From UBA4582 sp013204195 (GTDB lineage: Bacteria; Pseudomonadota; Gammaproteobacteria; Pseudomonadales; Azotimanducaceae), in contig CAWUUH010000006.1 of the NCBI GenBank assembly GCA_963925735.1, positions 1-64,000 of the forward strand: 64,000 nt of DNA, given 5' to 3'. This document shows positions 25,248-34,899 of this stretch, piece by piece. The position numbers were made by a program, and so were the translations under genes. Position 1 is the stretch's first letter. Each line of letters opens with the position of its first letter. Under the pieces are notes generated by a model. That model did no database searches, had not been told where the DNA came from, and worked only from the letters and a program-made list of their open reading frames with translations.

Positions 25248-26735
25248 TCATTCATAATAGAACAAGCTCTCCAACAGGTTCGCATCGTCAAAGTGCCGGC
25301 GACCAACAAACGCCGTTGCATGATGCCCCCATTGACGCATTGCCCCGGCGGATTCAATACCCATCGGCCAAAGTAGCCAGCGCTCTAGGCGTCGACTCAC
25401 TGGGATCAAGCCATTGTCAGCAAACAGGCTCTGGCGTCTACCATCAACGCTCAAACTGCGAACTTCATTGTAGTCATGCAGCACGAGCGGCACGGAACTT
25501 TCGTTAGATGAGGCAGGTCTCGAATCAGCATCGGTCTGGGCAACACGGAATGATTGACCATGCACACCCACTACGGAATGTGTACTGTGAGTCAGCTGGA
25601 CGATCACGCGTTCCCGCAAGCCATCGGGAATGGCTTTGTTGTGTACCAGCAGTGGCTCCTGGAACGCCGTGTTCGGCTTGGTTTTTAGCCGCTTATCCAC
25701 TGGGAAAAATTGATGGAAACAGCCGCATTGATGGATGCTGTCGTAGGCCAGCACTTCGCCATTGGCACGCAGCGTGACTCTCCAGATCAAACCGTCCAGC
25801 TCTCCGCCATAGAGATCCAGCTTGCCGCTCTTCGGTCGCTGAGAGAACCAGATAAAGTAGTTCAGTTGTAATAACATCTCATTTTGAAACTGCGTGTAAG
25901 ACGCCAACGTATACATCGCCGGCTGCTGCTGATCGACATTGATCCGAACCGGTGTCTGCCAAGTCACCCGACCGGGCTGATCACTGGCGCTGCGCGTATC
26001 AATCGCCCAACCCGGCGCGTAATGTGCCATCAGCGTCTGCAGCACTGCCGCATCGAGTACCGGTAAGCCTAGCGGGTTACTAGACCGTGCTACCTGCAGC
26101 AGACTGCTGATCTTTGCCGGATTAAGCCTTTGTTCTAATTCAGGTAGTAGATACCAACGCGTCGAGGATGGCGGTGATACTCGCTGCAACTGGTCTCGAA
26201 ACTGCGCCTGCTCTGCTCGCAATGGCGGCAGCACAAACAATCGGGTTAGTGGATAAAGGCCTAAAATACGCCGCCACAACCGATAATCGTCAGGAACCTT
26301 TTGAGAGGCCAAATCAAGCCCAAAACCCTGCCCTGCCAGCGCCAATTGTTCATTTAAGGCTTGCTGTGCGCAACGTTCGATTTCTCGCCGGTCCTCACCA
26401 GGTAACGCCGGCCACAAGTTAGCCAGCTCAATCTGCCGTTGTTCCTGAGCCAAGCGCCATGATTCTCGCAGCCAAAATTCTTTGCCGCCTAACGTATCGA
26501 GCTTAGGCACCAGGCCAACGAGAAATCGATTTACCGCAAACACACCCAGGTCGTCTAGATTGTAAACCTGAGCGTCGCGGGTATCACTGCGGTTGCGAGT
26601 GGCCTGCCATTCGCTCAAGGTCTGCTCACAAGACCCGCTGACAGCCAACACTCGGGGTTGGTGAACACAGGCATTCAGGCAGAGCAGGATCACGCCCAGT
26701 AGCCACAGGTATTGCCACCGCTGACGGGGGCTCAC
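25248..26735 (-). CDS. large lipoprotein of unknown function
   Basis: About 495 aa. A lipoprotein signal WQYLWLLGVILLCLNAC is followed by a charged, helix-rich domain (VNRFLVGLVPKLDTLGGKEFWLRESWRLAQEQRQIELANLW) and a C-terminal beta-rich domain. The latter contains NYFIWFSQRPKSGKLDLYGGELDGLIWRV, CGCFHQFFP and a final LWPMGIESAGAMRQWGHHATAFVGRRHFDDANL. The open frame extends upstream into the preceding flavoprotein gene. I prefer the GTG at 26735, just after that gene ends, because it places the lipobox near the N-terminus; this start is uncertain. I do not recognise the family. The conserved-looking Cys-x-Cys-x-His and His-His groups would suit a metal site (inference). Confidence 0.7.
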   Translation of the reverse strand: MSPRQRWQYLWLLGVILLCLNACVHQPRVLAVSGSCEQTLSEWQATRNRSDTRDAQVYNLDDLGVFAVNRFLVGLVPKLDTLGGKEFWLRESWRLAQEQRQIELANLWPALPGEDRREIERCAQQALNEQLALAGQGFGLDLASQKVPDDYRLWRRILGLYPLTRLFVLPPLRAEQAQFRDQLQRVSPPSSTRWYLLPELEQRLNPAKISSLLQVARSSNPLGLPVLDAAVLQTLMAHYAPGWAIDTRSASDQPGRVTWQTPVRINVDQQQPAMYTLASYTQFQNEMLLQLNYFIWFSQRPKSGKLDLYGGELDGLIWRVTLRANGEVLAYDSIHQCGCFHQFFPVDKRLKTKPNTAFQEPLLVHNKAIPDGLRERVIVQLTHSTHSVVGVHGQSFRVAQTDADSRPASSNESSVPLVLHDYNEVRSLSVDGRRQSLFADNGLIPVSRRLERWLLWPMGIESAGAMRQWGHHATAFVGRRHFDDANLLESLFYYE

Positions 26736-26778
26736 ACTCGCCTGGAGTGCTATGGAATGGCGTGGACAGGCCACGGTA

Positions 26779-28155
26779 CTAACCGACAAACTGATCAAAC
26801 AAACCGCCCCAGAATCGAGAGCGCTTACCGGTTTGAAATTCTTGCCGGTCAGCACGGTCACCAAACCATTGAATGGCACCGGCACCCAGCCAACGGAATG
26901 GTTCTGGCTCCCAGCGCCGAGCAACATCATCAACCCAGGCTAGCTTCGTCAGTGCCGTATCTCGGCCCAAGACCAGGTCAGCCAGGACACGTGCTGCCAG
27001 GTTTGACGCGCCCACCCCCTCACCCACATAACCGCCGGCGCTGCCAATACCGATTGCGCTATCGAAGGTCACAAACGGTCGCCAGTGCCGCGGCACGCCC
27101 ATCAGGCCACCCCAGCGATGGGTAATGGCGGTACCCTGCAGCACTGGAAACAATTCCTTCAAGGTGCGAGCCACATGGTCCAGCATCGGGTCTTGTGGAT
27201 CAATCACGGCTTTACGCTTGGAGCCATAGTAATAGCCCGCACGCCCGCCGAAGGCCAGACGATCATCCTGGGTTCTTTGACCATAGATAGTGACTCGTCG
27301 AGCGTCACCGAAGGTTTCTCGCTGCCGCAGGCCAATGTCATCCCAGACACTTTTTGACAAGGGTTCGGTGGCAACCATCATGGAATACAAAGGCAGCAGT
27401 TGGCGTTTGTGCCCCTCGATAGAATCCGTATAGCCTTCAGTGGCCCGCAGAATTTTAGCGGCTTTAACCACCCCTCGACTGGTGACCAACTCAGCAGGAT
27501 TGATACGACTCACCGCTGTCTGCTCATAGATCTTAACGCCTCGCTCCCGCAGCACTCGACCAAGTCCCTTGACCAGATGGGCCGGATGAATACTGGCGCA
27601 ATGGGGCGTATACAGGGCGCCATGATTAGGCTGCATGTTGACCCGCCGCTTCGATTCATCGGCATCAAGCCAGATGAAATCTTCGGCGTCAAAACCCAGT
27701 GACTGGTGGGCTTTGATACTTTGTTGCATTAGGGGTACATCGAAGTGCCGAGTTGCGACGGTCAAGGTACCGCCTTTCTTGAAATGACAATCAATCCCTT
27801 CCTTGTCGCAGACTTCGCCGATTTCATCCACGGTCTGTTGCATCGCGCGCGCGATAGCAAGTCCCTGGGCCGCACGAGCTGGTTGCGCGAGCAGCTGATC
27901 GACACCCATGGCGGTACCCATACACCAACCGCCATTGCGACCACTGGCACCAAAGCCAATGGTATTCGCCTCAAAAATGGCAATCGACAGCGAGGGGGCA
28001 AGTTGGTTCAGGTAGTAGGCAGTCCAGAGTCCCGTATAGCCTGCACCAACAATGGCGATATCTACCTGTGCGGGTAGCGTCTCAACGGGCGCTGGCAGCA
28101 GGGACGCTTGAAGGGAATCGAACCAGAAGCTGCCGTTATCAAAATGTGCCTGCAT
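26779..28155 (-). CDS. FAD-dependent oxidoreductase (DAO family, gamma-glutamylputrescine oxidase-like)
   Basis: 458-aa flavoprotein oxidising an amine or amino acid derivative. The N-terminal Rossmann motif VDIAIVGAGYTGLWTAYYL is followed by FEANTIGFGASGRNGGWC. The latter is the second signature of the glycine/D-amino-acid oxidase group and most resembles PuuB-type enzymes. The C-terminal GSAGGYVGEGVGASNLAARVLADLVLG closes the FAD domain. No signal peptide is seen. It is the gene upstream of the unknown lipoprotein, with 43 bases between them. It lies 90 bases downstream of the BVMO gene, so the three may form a minus-strand unit. Confidence 0.92.
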   Translation of the reverse strand: MQAHFDNGSFWFDSLQASLLPAPVETLPAQVDIAIVGAGYTGLWTAYYLNQLAPSLSIAIFEANTIGFGASGRNGGWCMGTAMGVDQLLAQPARAAQGLAIARAMQQTVDEIGEVCDKEGIDCHFKKGGTLTVATRHFDVPLMQQSIKAHQSLGFDAEDFIWLDADESKRRVNMQPNHGALYTPHCASIHPAHLVKGLGRVLRERGVKIYEQTAVSRINPAELVTSRGVVKAAKILRATEGYTDSIEGHKRQLLPLYSMMVATEPLSKSVWDDIGLRQRETFGDARRVTIYGQRTQDDRLAFGGRAGYYYGSKRKAVIDPQDPMLDHVARTLKELFPVLQGTAITHRWGGLMGVPRHWRPFVTFDSAIGIGSAGGYVGEGVGASNLAARVLADLVLGRDTALTKLAWVDDVARRWEPEPFRWLGAGAIQWFGDRADRQEFQTGKRSRFWGGLFDQFVG

Positions 28156-28245
28156 ATCATGGCCTAGTGGGGTTTTGTCTCAAGATATCCCAAAGGCGCT
28201 CAGCCCGCCAGTCCAGGGCCCCCTAACTTCAACCACCCGCAGCAG

Positions 28246-29751
28246 CTAGCGGTACTTGAACACCGGATCCTCAAGGTCGATCTTCGGCAGTTCATCTTTC
28301 TCGCGCCAGTAGTCCTGGGTGTGCTGCCACTCGGGCTTGTCACCGCGCTTCGGCATCAGATGCATCGATCGCAGCAGATAGCCCGGGTTGAAATTTTCCG
28401 GATCGATCCATTCACGCAAGGGCATCTCTGCATCCTCAGGTCGCAGTGCTGGGACCACAGATTGATAACCTTTAGCCGCCATGAAGTTCAGCAAGCGACC
28501 GACGAAGTCGGCGATGATATCTACCCGTAATGTCCAGCTGGCGCGGAAATAACCGAAGATCCAGACCATATTGGGCACACCGGTAAACATCATGCCTCGA
28601 TAGGTGACCGTCTCAGCGAAATCCACTGGTTGATCATCCACAGAGAAGTTAATACCACCTAACACGCTGAGGTTGAAACCCGTCGCTGTCGCGATAATGT
28701 CTGCTTCCAATTCTTCGCCAGACTTCAGCAGAATACCTTTTTCTGTGAAGCACTCGATCTCATCGGTGACCATAGAAGCCTTGCCCGCCGCGATTCCCTG
28801 AAAAATATCACCATTAGGCACGAACGCAATTCGCTGCCGCCAGGGTCGGTAGGTTGGTGTGAAATGTTTCTCAATGTCATATTGATCGCCGAGGAAGGCG
28901 CGCACGCCATTCAACAGTTCGGCTTTGACCACTTCGGGCTCTTCAAAGGCGCGGCGGGTGAATTCCGCCTGATTGCGAAGGATCTGGCGCCGCGCAATTT
29001 CATGAATCCAGGACTCATCAACTTCCAGCTCTCGCAGCGTATCAGCGAGTTCATTTTCATTGACGCCAGGAATAAAGTAGGTGGGTGAACGCTGCAGCAC
29101 CGTGACATGACTGCAATCGGCGGCGATAGCCGGCGCCAGCGTGGCCGCTGTGGCGCCCGAACCGATAATCAAAACATGCTTGCCTTTGTAATCCAGGTCT
29201 TCTGGCCAAGTCTGAGGATGGACAATCTGGCCCTTAAACTCGTCCATGCCCTCCCATGCCGGCGTATAGCCTTTGGCATGTTCATAGTAGCCTTGGCACA
29301 TCCAAAGAAAACTCGAGGTAAAGCGCACGGCCTCTCCAGTATCTTTGCGCGTACCCTCCAGTGTCCAGCGCTGTTTCTCGCTAGACCAGTTTGCGGCAGA
29401 GATATGGTGCTGGTAGCGAATATGCGCGTCGAGCTTGTTGTCTTCGATCACCTCACCCATATAACTGAGTATTTCATCCCGGGTCGCAATCGGCGCACCG
29501 ACCCAAGGCTTGAACCGATACCCAAAGGTGTATAGATCACTGTCGGAACGGATGCCGGGGTAGCGGTGCATCTGCCAGGTACCCCCAAAGCTCTCCAACC
29601 CTTCGACGACCAGAAAGGTCTGATCTGGGCACTGGTCTTGCAGATGATAGGCTGCACCGACGCCAGAAATACCAGCCCCCACCACAAGTACATCAAAATG
29701 CTCGACTGCGGGTTGTACCGCACTGGCTATCGGCTTCTTTGCTTCACTCAT
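28246..29751 (-). CDS. flavin-containing monooxygenase of Baeyer-Villiger type
   Basis: 501-aa FAD/NADPH monooxygenase. It has VLVVGAGISGVGAAYHL for FAD, the BVMO fingerprint FKGQIVHPQTWP, and a second Rossmann motif VLIIGSGATAATLAPAIA for NADPH. LESFGGTWQMHRYPGIRSDSDL and DIIATATGFNLSVLGG are typical of EtaA-like enzymes. It would insert oxygen next to a ketone or oxidise a heteroatom. I chose ATG 29751 (MSEAKKPIAS) over a longer reading because the extra N-terminal residues are not family-like; its Shine-Dalgarno site is weak. The neighbouring genes are an amine-oxidase-like flavoprotein and a CoA-transferase. Confidence 0.92.
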   Translation of the reverse strand: MSEAKKPIASAVQPAVEHFDVLVVGAGISGVGAAYHLQDQCPDQTFLVVEGLESFGGTWQMHRYPGIRSDSDLYTFGYRFKPWVGAPIATRDEILSYMGEVIEDNKLDAHIRYQHHISAANWSSEKQRWTLEGTRKDTGEAVRFTSSFLWMCQGYYEHAKGYTPAWEGMDEFKGQIVHPQTWPEDLDYKGKHVLIIGSGATAATLAPAIAADCSHVTVLQRSPTYFIPGVNENELADTLRELEVDESWIHEIARRQILRNQAEFTRRAFEEPEVVKAELLNGVRAFLGDQYDIEKHFTPTYRPWRQRIAFVPNGDIFQGIAAGKASMVTDEIECFTEKGILLKSGEELEADIIATATGFNLSVLGGINFSVDDQPVDFAETVTYRGMMFTGVPNMVWIFGYFRASWTLRVDIIADFVGRLLNFMAAKGYQSVVPALRPEDAEMPLREWIDPENFNPGYLLRSMHLMPKRGDKPEWQHTQDYWREKDELPKIDLEDPVFKYR

Positions 29752-29907
29752 ATCACGGGTTACACAGTGGCTAATGGGTAGGTTCACTGTGCCGCAGCCC
29801 GTCATCGTGACATTGACTCAGGTCAAAGTGTCGTGGGAAATCCGCCAGGCTAGTGCCGGACCACCCTCAGCCTACTGCGATTAGACTCGCGATATTGAGC
29901 CTGGCTT

Positions 29908-31086
29908 CTAGGCATCCAGCAGTGCCGCATCGAACTGCAATACGCCCCGCTTCAGCAGCTCTGTAACATCGCTGGCACCCATAGCCAGCCAATCTGCCAG
30001 CACCGCCTGATTATGCTCGCCACGATGAGGGGCCGGTCCGCGCACGCCACTCTTGGCTGCCGAGAATCGATAAGGTGACTGCGTAATAGGTCGGGTACCA
30101 CCGGCCCGGTCATCGATCTGAACAATACTGCCGCGCTCATGGATGCTGGTCTGATCCCGGATATCTACCGGGTCGCGCACCAGACCCCAGGCAATATTCA
30201 TCTCACTCATCACGCGACTGAAATGCTCACCATCGGTCAATTCTCGAAAAAATGCCTGGGCGACGAGTTTTCGCGTGGCAATTTTTTCCGCCAGCGTCAT
30301 ATCAACGGTAGTGGGATCAACAACACCCTGGCCGCTGGTCAATAACTTCCATAACAAACGAAAGTCAGTAGACAACAACACCGGCCCCAGTGGCGAATCC
30401 CAGACGGCATTAGGAAGTGGCGCTGTGTCGTGGGAATCTTCAAGATCATATTGCAATTGATCGTCGGTGGCCGTGGTCGCGTCCACCATAGCAATATCGA
30501 TATGCTGTCCCAGCCCGGTGCGCTCACGCAGAATCACCGCCGCCAGAATGCCAACCAATCCATGGAGTGAGGCATTCGTGTCGGCTACTGACAAGGGTAG
30601 GTCACTATACGGTGCGGCATTGCGTTCCGCGTGGCGATGCAGCAGACCGATCTCCGCATGCACAACCGGTGCATACGCCGGCCGGCGCAATTCAGCACCC
30701 TGATGACCGAAGCCGGAAATCGACAGCATGATCAAGCGCGGATTGATGGCCTGCAAGGTCTCATAACCAATACCCAGTCGCTGCATGACATCCGGTCGAT
30801 AATTTTCAATCAGAATATCGGCCTGCGCCACCAGGTCACAGACCAGCTGCACCGCCCCTTCCGCCCGCAAATCCAGACAGATATTCCGCTTACCCGCATT
30901 CTGCTGGTGGTAGTAGCCAGGAACCCCGCCAATGACGCGCCCCCAGTGACGAGTCACGTCCCCTTCGGGCGGCTCCACCTTGACCACTTCAGCCCCCAGA
31001 TCGCTGAGCATTCGACCCGCAAAAGGACCCGACAGCACTCGGGAAAAATCGAGGACTTTCAAACCGGATAAGGGGTAATCCATCAT
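29908..31086 (-). CDS. class III CoA-transferase (CaiB/BaiF family)
   Basis: 392-aa enzyme. LKVLDFSRVLSGPFAGRMLSDLGAEVVKVE, NAGKRNICLDLR, ILIENYRPDVMQRLGIGY, SISGFGHQG and SVADTNASLHG (with the catalytic-type Asp) are the family signatures in order. It is a paralogue of the CoA-transferase at 12767-13927, but clearly divergent from it. It is divergent from an enoyl-CoA hydratase gene across about 160 bases, which suggests joint control of a CoA-ester pathway (inference). Substrates unknown. Confidence 0.93.
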   Translation of the reverse strand: MMDYPLSGLKVLDFSRVLSGPFAGRMLSDLGAEVVKVEPPEGDVTRHWGRVIGGVPGYYHQQNAGKRNICLDLRAEGAVQLVCDLVAQADILIENYRPDVMQRLGIGYETLQAINPRLIMLSISGFGHQGAELRRPAYAPVVHAEIGLLHRHAERNAAPYSDLPLSVADTNASLHGLVGILAAVILRERTGLGQHIDIAMVDATTATDDQLQYDLEDSHDTAPLPNAVWDSPLGPVLLSTDFRLLWKLLTSGQGVVDPTTVDMTLAEKIATRKLVAQAFFRELTDGEHFSRVMSEMNIAWGLVRDPVDIRDQTSIHERGSIVQIDDRAGGTRPITQSPYRFSAAKSGVRGPAPHRGEHNQAVLADWLAMGASDVTELLKRGVLQFDAALLDA

Positions 31087-31249
31087 GATTCACCATTGAG
31101 AACATTGACGGACCAGCATAGAAAATTCCTCCAAAAATAGCGATAGCGCCATCGAGATGCCGGTTCGCATGATCTGTACTTTCCCGCAAAGAACCCGTTT
31201 AATGCTTGCCAGAAACCTTTGAATCGCCGTGTCACATCTGGAGAACAAC

Positions 31250-32080
31250 ATGGAAAACCGTGTACTTATTGATATTCAAGACCATGTCGCGCATGTCCGT
31301 TTAAACCGCCCGGACAAGATGAACGCCCTGGATGATGCCATGTTTGAGGCCATCGTTGATGCCGGCGAGCAACTCAAGGCGAACAAAGACATCCGTGCCG
31401 TGGTGTTGTCAGGTGAGGGCCGGGCCTTCTGTGCGGGTCTGGACATGGGCAATTTCGCGAATATGGCATCAGGCAATCCCGATGCCGCGACGGCAAAGTC
31501 AGAGACCCCAACCGATACCCTGGGCCGACTCGAGCGTCGCACCCATGGCCTGGCGAATCGGGCCCAGTACACCAGCTGGGTCTGGCGTGAGTTACCGGTG
31601 CCTGTGATCGCCGCACTACATGGCGTGGCCTTTGGTGGCGGCTGTCAGATCAGCATTGGTGCGGATATGCGCTACGCTGCACCCGGCACAAAAATTTGCA
31701 TCATGGAGATGCGCTGGGGCCTGGTACCCGATATGGGCGCCACCCCGTACCTACCCCATTTACTCCGTGACGATGTACTCCGTGAGTTGACCTACACCAA
31801 CCGCATCATCGAGGCCGATGAGGCCCAAGCCCTCGGCCTCGTCACCCGAGTCGTCATCAACCCCATTGAAGCGGCTCTACAAACTGCCGCTGAGATCGCT
31901 TCCAGAAACCCAGAAGCGGTGCGCGCTGCCAAGCGGATTTTGAACAATGCGCCATTCCAAAACCCGCAAGACATTCTGTTAGCCGAGTCTCGAGAACAGG
32001 ATCAGATCATCGGCAAACCCAATCAGGTCGAGGCAGTCATGGCCAATATGGAGAAACGCGCACCTCACTTTCAGGGTTAA
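31250..32080 (+). CDS. enoyl-CoA hydratase/isomerase family protein
   Basis: 276-aa crotonase. It has VRLNRPDKMNALDDAMF, the first oxyanion-hole segment GEGRAFCAGLDMGNF, and the second segment ALHGVAFGGGCQISIGADMRYAAPG. A Glu follows in MEMRWGLVPDMGATPYLP. The ATG at 31250 has GGAG six bases upstream and is preferred to a GTG at 31229. The Met-Gly replacing the usual catalytic Glu positions cannot be judged without alignment, so hydratase versus isomerase is left open. It is followed by the 13-bp tandem repeat. Confidence 0.92.
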   Translation: MENRVLIDIQDHVAHVRLNRPDKMNALDDAMFEAIVDAGEQLKANKDIRAVVLSGEGRAFCAGLDMGNFANMASGNPDAATAKSETPTDTLGRLERRTHGLANRAQYTSWVWRELPVPVIAALHGVAFGGGCQISIGADMRYAAPGTKICIMEMRWGLVPDMGATPYLPHLLRDDVLRELTYTNRIIEADEAQALGLVTRVVINPIEAALQTAAEIASRNPEAVRAAKRILNNAPFQNPQDILLAESREQDQIIGKPNQVEAVMANMEKRAPHFQG

Positions 32081-32155
32081 ACCGAGCACCAGACCCCAGC
32101 AATAAGACGAGACGCTGAAGCTGGAGAATGGCGCTTACGCCTCAGTGCTTCCTCC

Positions 32156-32259
32156 TAAACACTGGGTCTATGCACTGGGTTTAAGCACTGGGTTTAAGCA
32201 CAGGGTTTAAGCACTGGATCTAAGCACTGGGACTAAGCGCTGGGTTTAAGCACAGCGCT
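32156..32259. repeat. minisatellite: eight 13-bp units
   Basis: Eight consecutive 13-base units of the type TAAGCACTGGGTT fill 104 bases without gaps. Two units are changed to TAAGCACAGGGTT or TAAGCACAGCGCT, and others differ at one to three positions. It lies 76 bases after the crotonase stop and 44 bases before the DUF3089 gene, outside any coding region I can support. Such arrays arise by replication slippage and may vary in copy number between strains. Confidence 0.9.
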
Positions 32260-32302
32260 AGGTGCCTCATTCCGCAATCAGGGTTGAATTGTCGACCCGT
32301 CA

Positions 32303-33469
32303 ATGGGTATGCCACGTATGCGAGCACTAAAAGCTACCAGTATCTTGACCGCCATCGTGATACTCGTCGGCGCTGGCCTGCTGGTTTCGGGACTGGGTCA
32401 GGCTCTGATGTTCAAAGCCTATGGCTTCTACGCCGCCCCCAGTCCGGCTTTTACGGGTCAAGGCGTGGTCGCCGCGCCGGACTATGGCCACCGAGAATTC
32501 TGGGCGGCACTACCCGGCATGGAAGATCCCGCAGATCTTGTCCCCGACGGGATAGCGCCTCTGCTCCAGGGTCGGGCTGAAGTTGATACTTTCTTTATTC
32601 ATCCAACGGGCTTTTTAAAATCATCGAGCTGGACTTCGCCACTGGACAAGCATTCGGCGACGGAAGAAAACACAGCCTGGATGATGGCAAATCAAGCCAG
32701 CGCCTTTAACGGTTGTTGCGATGTCTATGCACCACGGTATCGCGAAGCAACGATTTTCGCCTATATGCAATCCGCCGACAAACGCGATGCTGTACTAGAT
32801 TTTGCCTACGAGGATGTGAAGCGCGCCTTCATCTTTTATCTTGAGCACGACAATCACGGCAGACCCTTTATTATCGCCAGTCATAGCCAGGGCACTCATC
32901 TTGCGCAACGATTACTCAGCGACGTGATCGATCAGAGTGATCTTTACCAACGCATGGTCGCCGCCTATATGATCGGCGCCTATGTGATACCGATTTCACC
33001 TGCGTGGCTGTCGTCCCTTAAGCAAATCAAACCCTGCCAGAGTGCGACTGACTTGCACTGTGTCATACACTGGGACACGGCGGCGCAGGGCACTGACCCC
33101 ATCGAGAGACCCGCAGCCAGCCTATGTACCAACCCATTAACCTGGCAGGTCAGCGAAACTGCCGCAGGCCCTGAACTCAACGAAGGTGCGGTCGTACCTG
33201 CGGGAAAATACAATCTGGATTTCGGCAAAACCGAAGATCTAGCCACTGGCCAGCAACTGGTTGAACTCAGCGCACCCCAAGTCGCGCGCACCGGCGCTCA
33301 ATGTCGGGACGGCACCCTGTTCGTAGCCAACCAAAGTGGGTCCGCATTTTTGGCTATGAGATCAGATAATAACGGCAACTACCACGGTCTCGACTACGCA
33401 CTGTTTTATATGAACATCCGCAACAATGCCATATTAAGAGCACAGACTTTTATCGACAATCAGGGCTGA
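32303..33469 (+). CDS. DUF3089 family alpha/beta-hydrolase-like protein
   Basis: 388-aa protein with an N-terminal membrane anchor or signal (TSILTAIVILVGAGLLVSGLG). The DUF3089 pattern follows: VDTFFIHPTGFLKSSSWTS, NGCCDVYAPRYREATI, and the nucleophile elbow IIASHSQGTHLAQRLL, with Ser in SHSQG as the likely catalytic residue. The C-terminal H in NYHGLDYALFYMNIRNNA is a candidate for the catalytic His. Function of the family is unestablished; a lipase/esterase-like activity at the envelope is plausible. The end overlaps the convergent gnd gene by ten bases. ATG 32303 and two in-frame ATGs shortly after are all possible starts. Confidence 0.88.
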   Translation: MGMPRMRALKATSILTAIVILVGAGLLVSGLGQALMFKAYGFYAAPSPAFTGQGVVAAPDYGHREFWAALPGMEDPADLVPDGIAPLLQGRAEVDTFFIHPTGFLKSSSWTSPLDKHSATEENTAWMMANQASAFNGCCDVYAPRYREATIFAYMQSADKRDAVLDFAYEDVKRAFIFYLEHDNHGRPFIIASHSQGTHLAQRLLSDVIDQSDLYQRMVAAYMIGAYVIPISPAWLSSLKQIKPCQSATDLHCVIHWDTAAQGTDPIERPAASLCTNPLTWQVSETAAGPELNEGAVVPAGKYNLDFGKTEDLATGQQLVELSAPQVARTGAQCRDGTLFVANQSGSAFLAMRSDNNGNYHGLDYALFYMNIRNNAILRAQTFIDNQG

Positions 33470-34899
33470 TCATCTAATTTCGGGTTACGATTGCCCGCCC
33501 AGTCAGTATGAAACATTTGTCCTCTGGGCCGATCGATACGTTCATAGGTATGGGCACCAAAGTAGTCTCGTTGGGCCTGAAGAAGATTGGCCGGTAAACT
33601 GGCACTGCGATATCCGTCGTAATAAGCCAGTGCCGCTGAAAACCCTGGGGTTGGAATACCCAACTCAGCCGCCTTCCCCACCACTTTGCGCCAGCCCGAT
33701 TGAGCTTGATTGATCGCATCGCGAAAAAATTCATCCAACAATAGATTCTCAAGCGCCGGATTGTTATCAAAGGCCTGCTTGATATCACCCAAAAACGCAC
33801 TGCGAATAATGCAGCCGCCGCGCCAAAGCAGGGAAATAGAGCCGTAATTCAACTGCCAGCCATACGCTTTGGCGGCCTCTCGCATCAGCATAAAACCTTG
33901 GGCATAGGACATGATCTTAGCGGCATACAGTGCATCGTGTAGATAGGCCGTAAATTCCTCAGCCTGACCAATCAATACCCCATTCGGGCCAGGGAGAAAT
34001 GCCGCCGCCTTGAGTCGCTCAGCTTTCATGGCCGACAAACACCGGGCAAATACCGATTCGCCAATCAGGGTCAACGGAATGCCCAACTCCAGCGCATTGA
34101 TTCCAGCCCACTTGCCAGTACCCTTTTGCCCCGCACGATCGAGAATACGCTCCAGAGTTGGGCCTTCGTCATCGACAAAATCGAGTATCTTCGCCGTAAT
34201 CTCAATCAGGTAGGAATCCAGGACGCCCGTATTCCAGCGACCAAACACCGCCGCCATCTGCCCCTGACTAAGGCCCATGCCACGCCGCATAAAATCATAG
34301 GCTTCACCAATCAGCTGCATATCGCCGTACTCAATACCGTTATGCACCATCTTGACGTAATGGCCCGACCCACCAGCGCCGATCCAATCACAACAAGGCT
34401 GATCATCGACTCGAGCCGCTATCGCCTGAAAGATCTCTTGCACCTGAGGCCAGGCGTCAGGGTTACCCCCCGGCATGATACTGGGCCCCTGGCGTGCCCC
34501 CTCCTCACCACCAGAGATACCTGTGCCGACGTAGAGAATACCCTGACTCGCGAGTTCCGCCATACGGCGACTGGTGTTGGTGAACAATTCGTTGCCGCCA
34601 TCGATCACAATATCACCTGGGCTGAGATGGGGTAATAATTGCTCAATCAGTGAGTCCACTGCGTCACCAGCCTTCACCATCATCATCACCCGCCGAGGCA
34701 ATCGAAGACCAGAGACCAGGCTTTCAATCGAGTGAGCACCGATGATTTGCGTATCCTTGGCACTACCCGCGAGAAATTCATCCACTCTTGTCACGGAACG
34801 GTTGAACACCGCAACCGTGAAACCATGATCATTCATATTCAGCGCGAGGTTCTGCCCCATCACCGCCAGACCGATCAGGCCAATATCAACTTCCAACAT
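33460..34899 (-). CDS. gnd: 6-phosphogluconate dehydrogenase (decarboxylating)
   Basis: 479-aa oxidative pentose phosphate enzyme converting 6-phosphogluconate to ribulose 5-phosphate, CO2 and NADPH. Cofactor motif IGLIGLAVMGQNLALNM is at residues 6-22 and the NADP-type VFNRSVTRVDEF follows. The catalytic region contains GTGISGGEEGARQGPSIMPGG and the Lys in GHYVKMVHNGIEYGDMQLI. The C-terminal RDYFGAHTYERIDRPRGQMFHTDW is typical of the dimer tail. ATG 34899 is preceded by AAGGA. It is an isolated gene here; transaldolase lies 13 kb away in the same window. Confidence 0.97.
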   Translation of the reverse strand: MLEVDIGLIGLAVMGQNLALNMNDHGFTVAVFNRSVTRVDEFLAGSAKDTQIIGAHSIESLVSGLRLPRRVMMMVKAGDAVDSLIEQLLPHLSPGDIVIDGGNELFTNTSRRMAELASQGILYVGTGISGGEEGARQGPSIMPGGNPDAWPQVQEIFQAIAARVDDQPCCDWIGAGGSGHYVKMVHNGIEYGDMQLIGEAYDFMRRGMGLSQGQMAAVFGRWNTGVLDSYLIEITAKILDFVDDEGPTLERILDRAGQKGTGKWAGINALELGIPLTLIGESVFARCLSAMKAERLKAAAFLPGPNGVLIGQAEEFTAYLHDALYAAKIMSYAQGFMLMREAAKAYGWQLNYGSISLLWRGGCIIRSAFLGDIKQAFDNNPALENLLLDEFFRDAINQAQSGWRKVVGKAAELGIPTPGFSAALAYYDGYRSASLPANLLQAQRDYFGAHTYERIDRPRGQMFHTDWAGNRNPKLDDQP

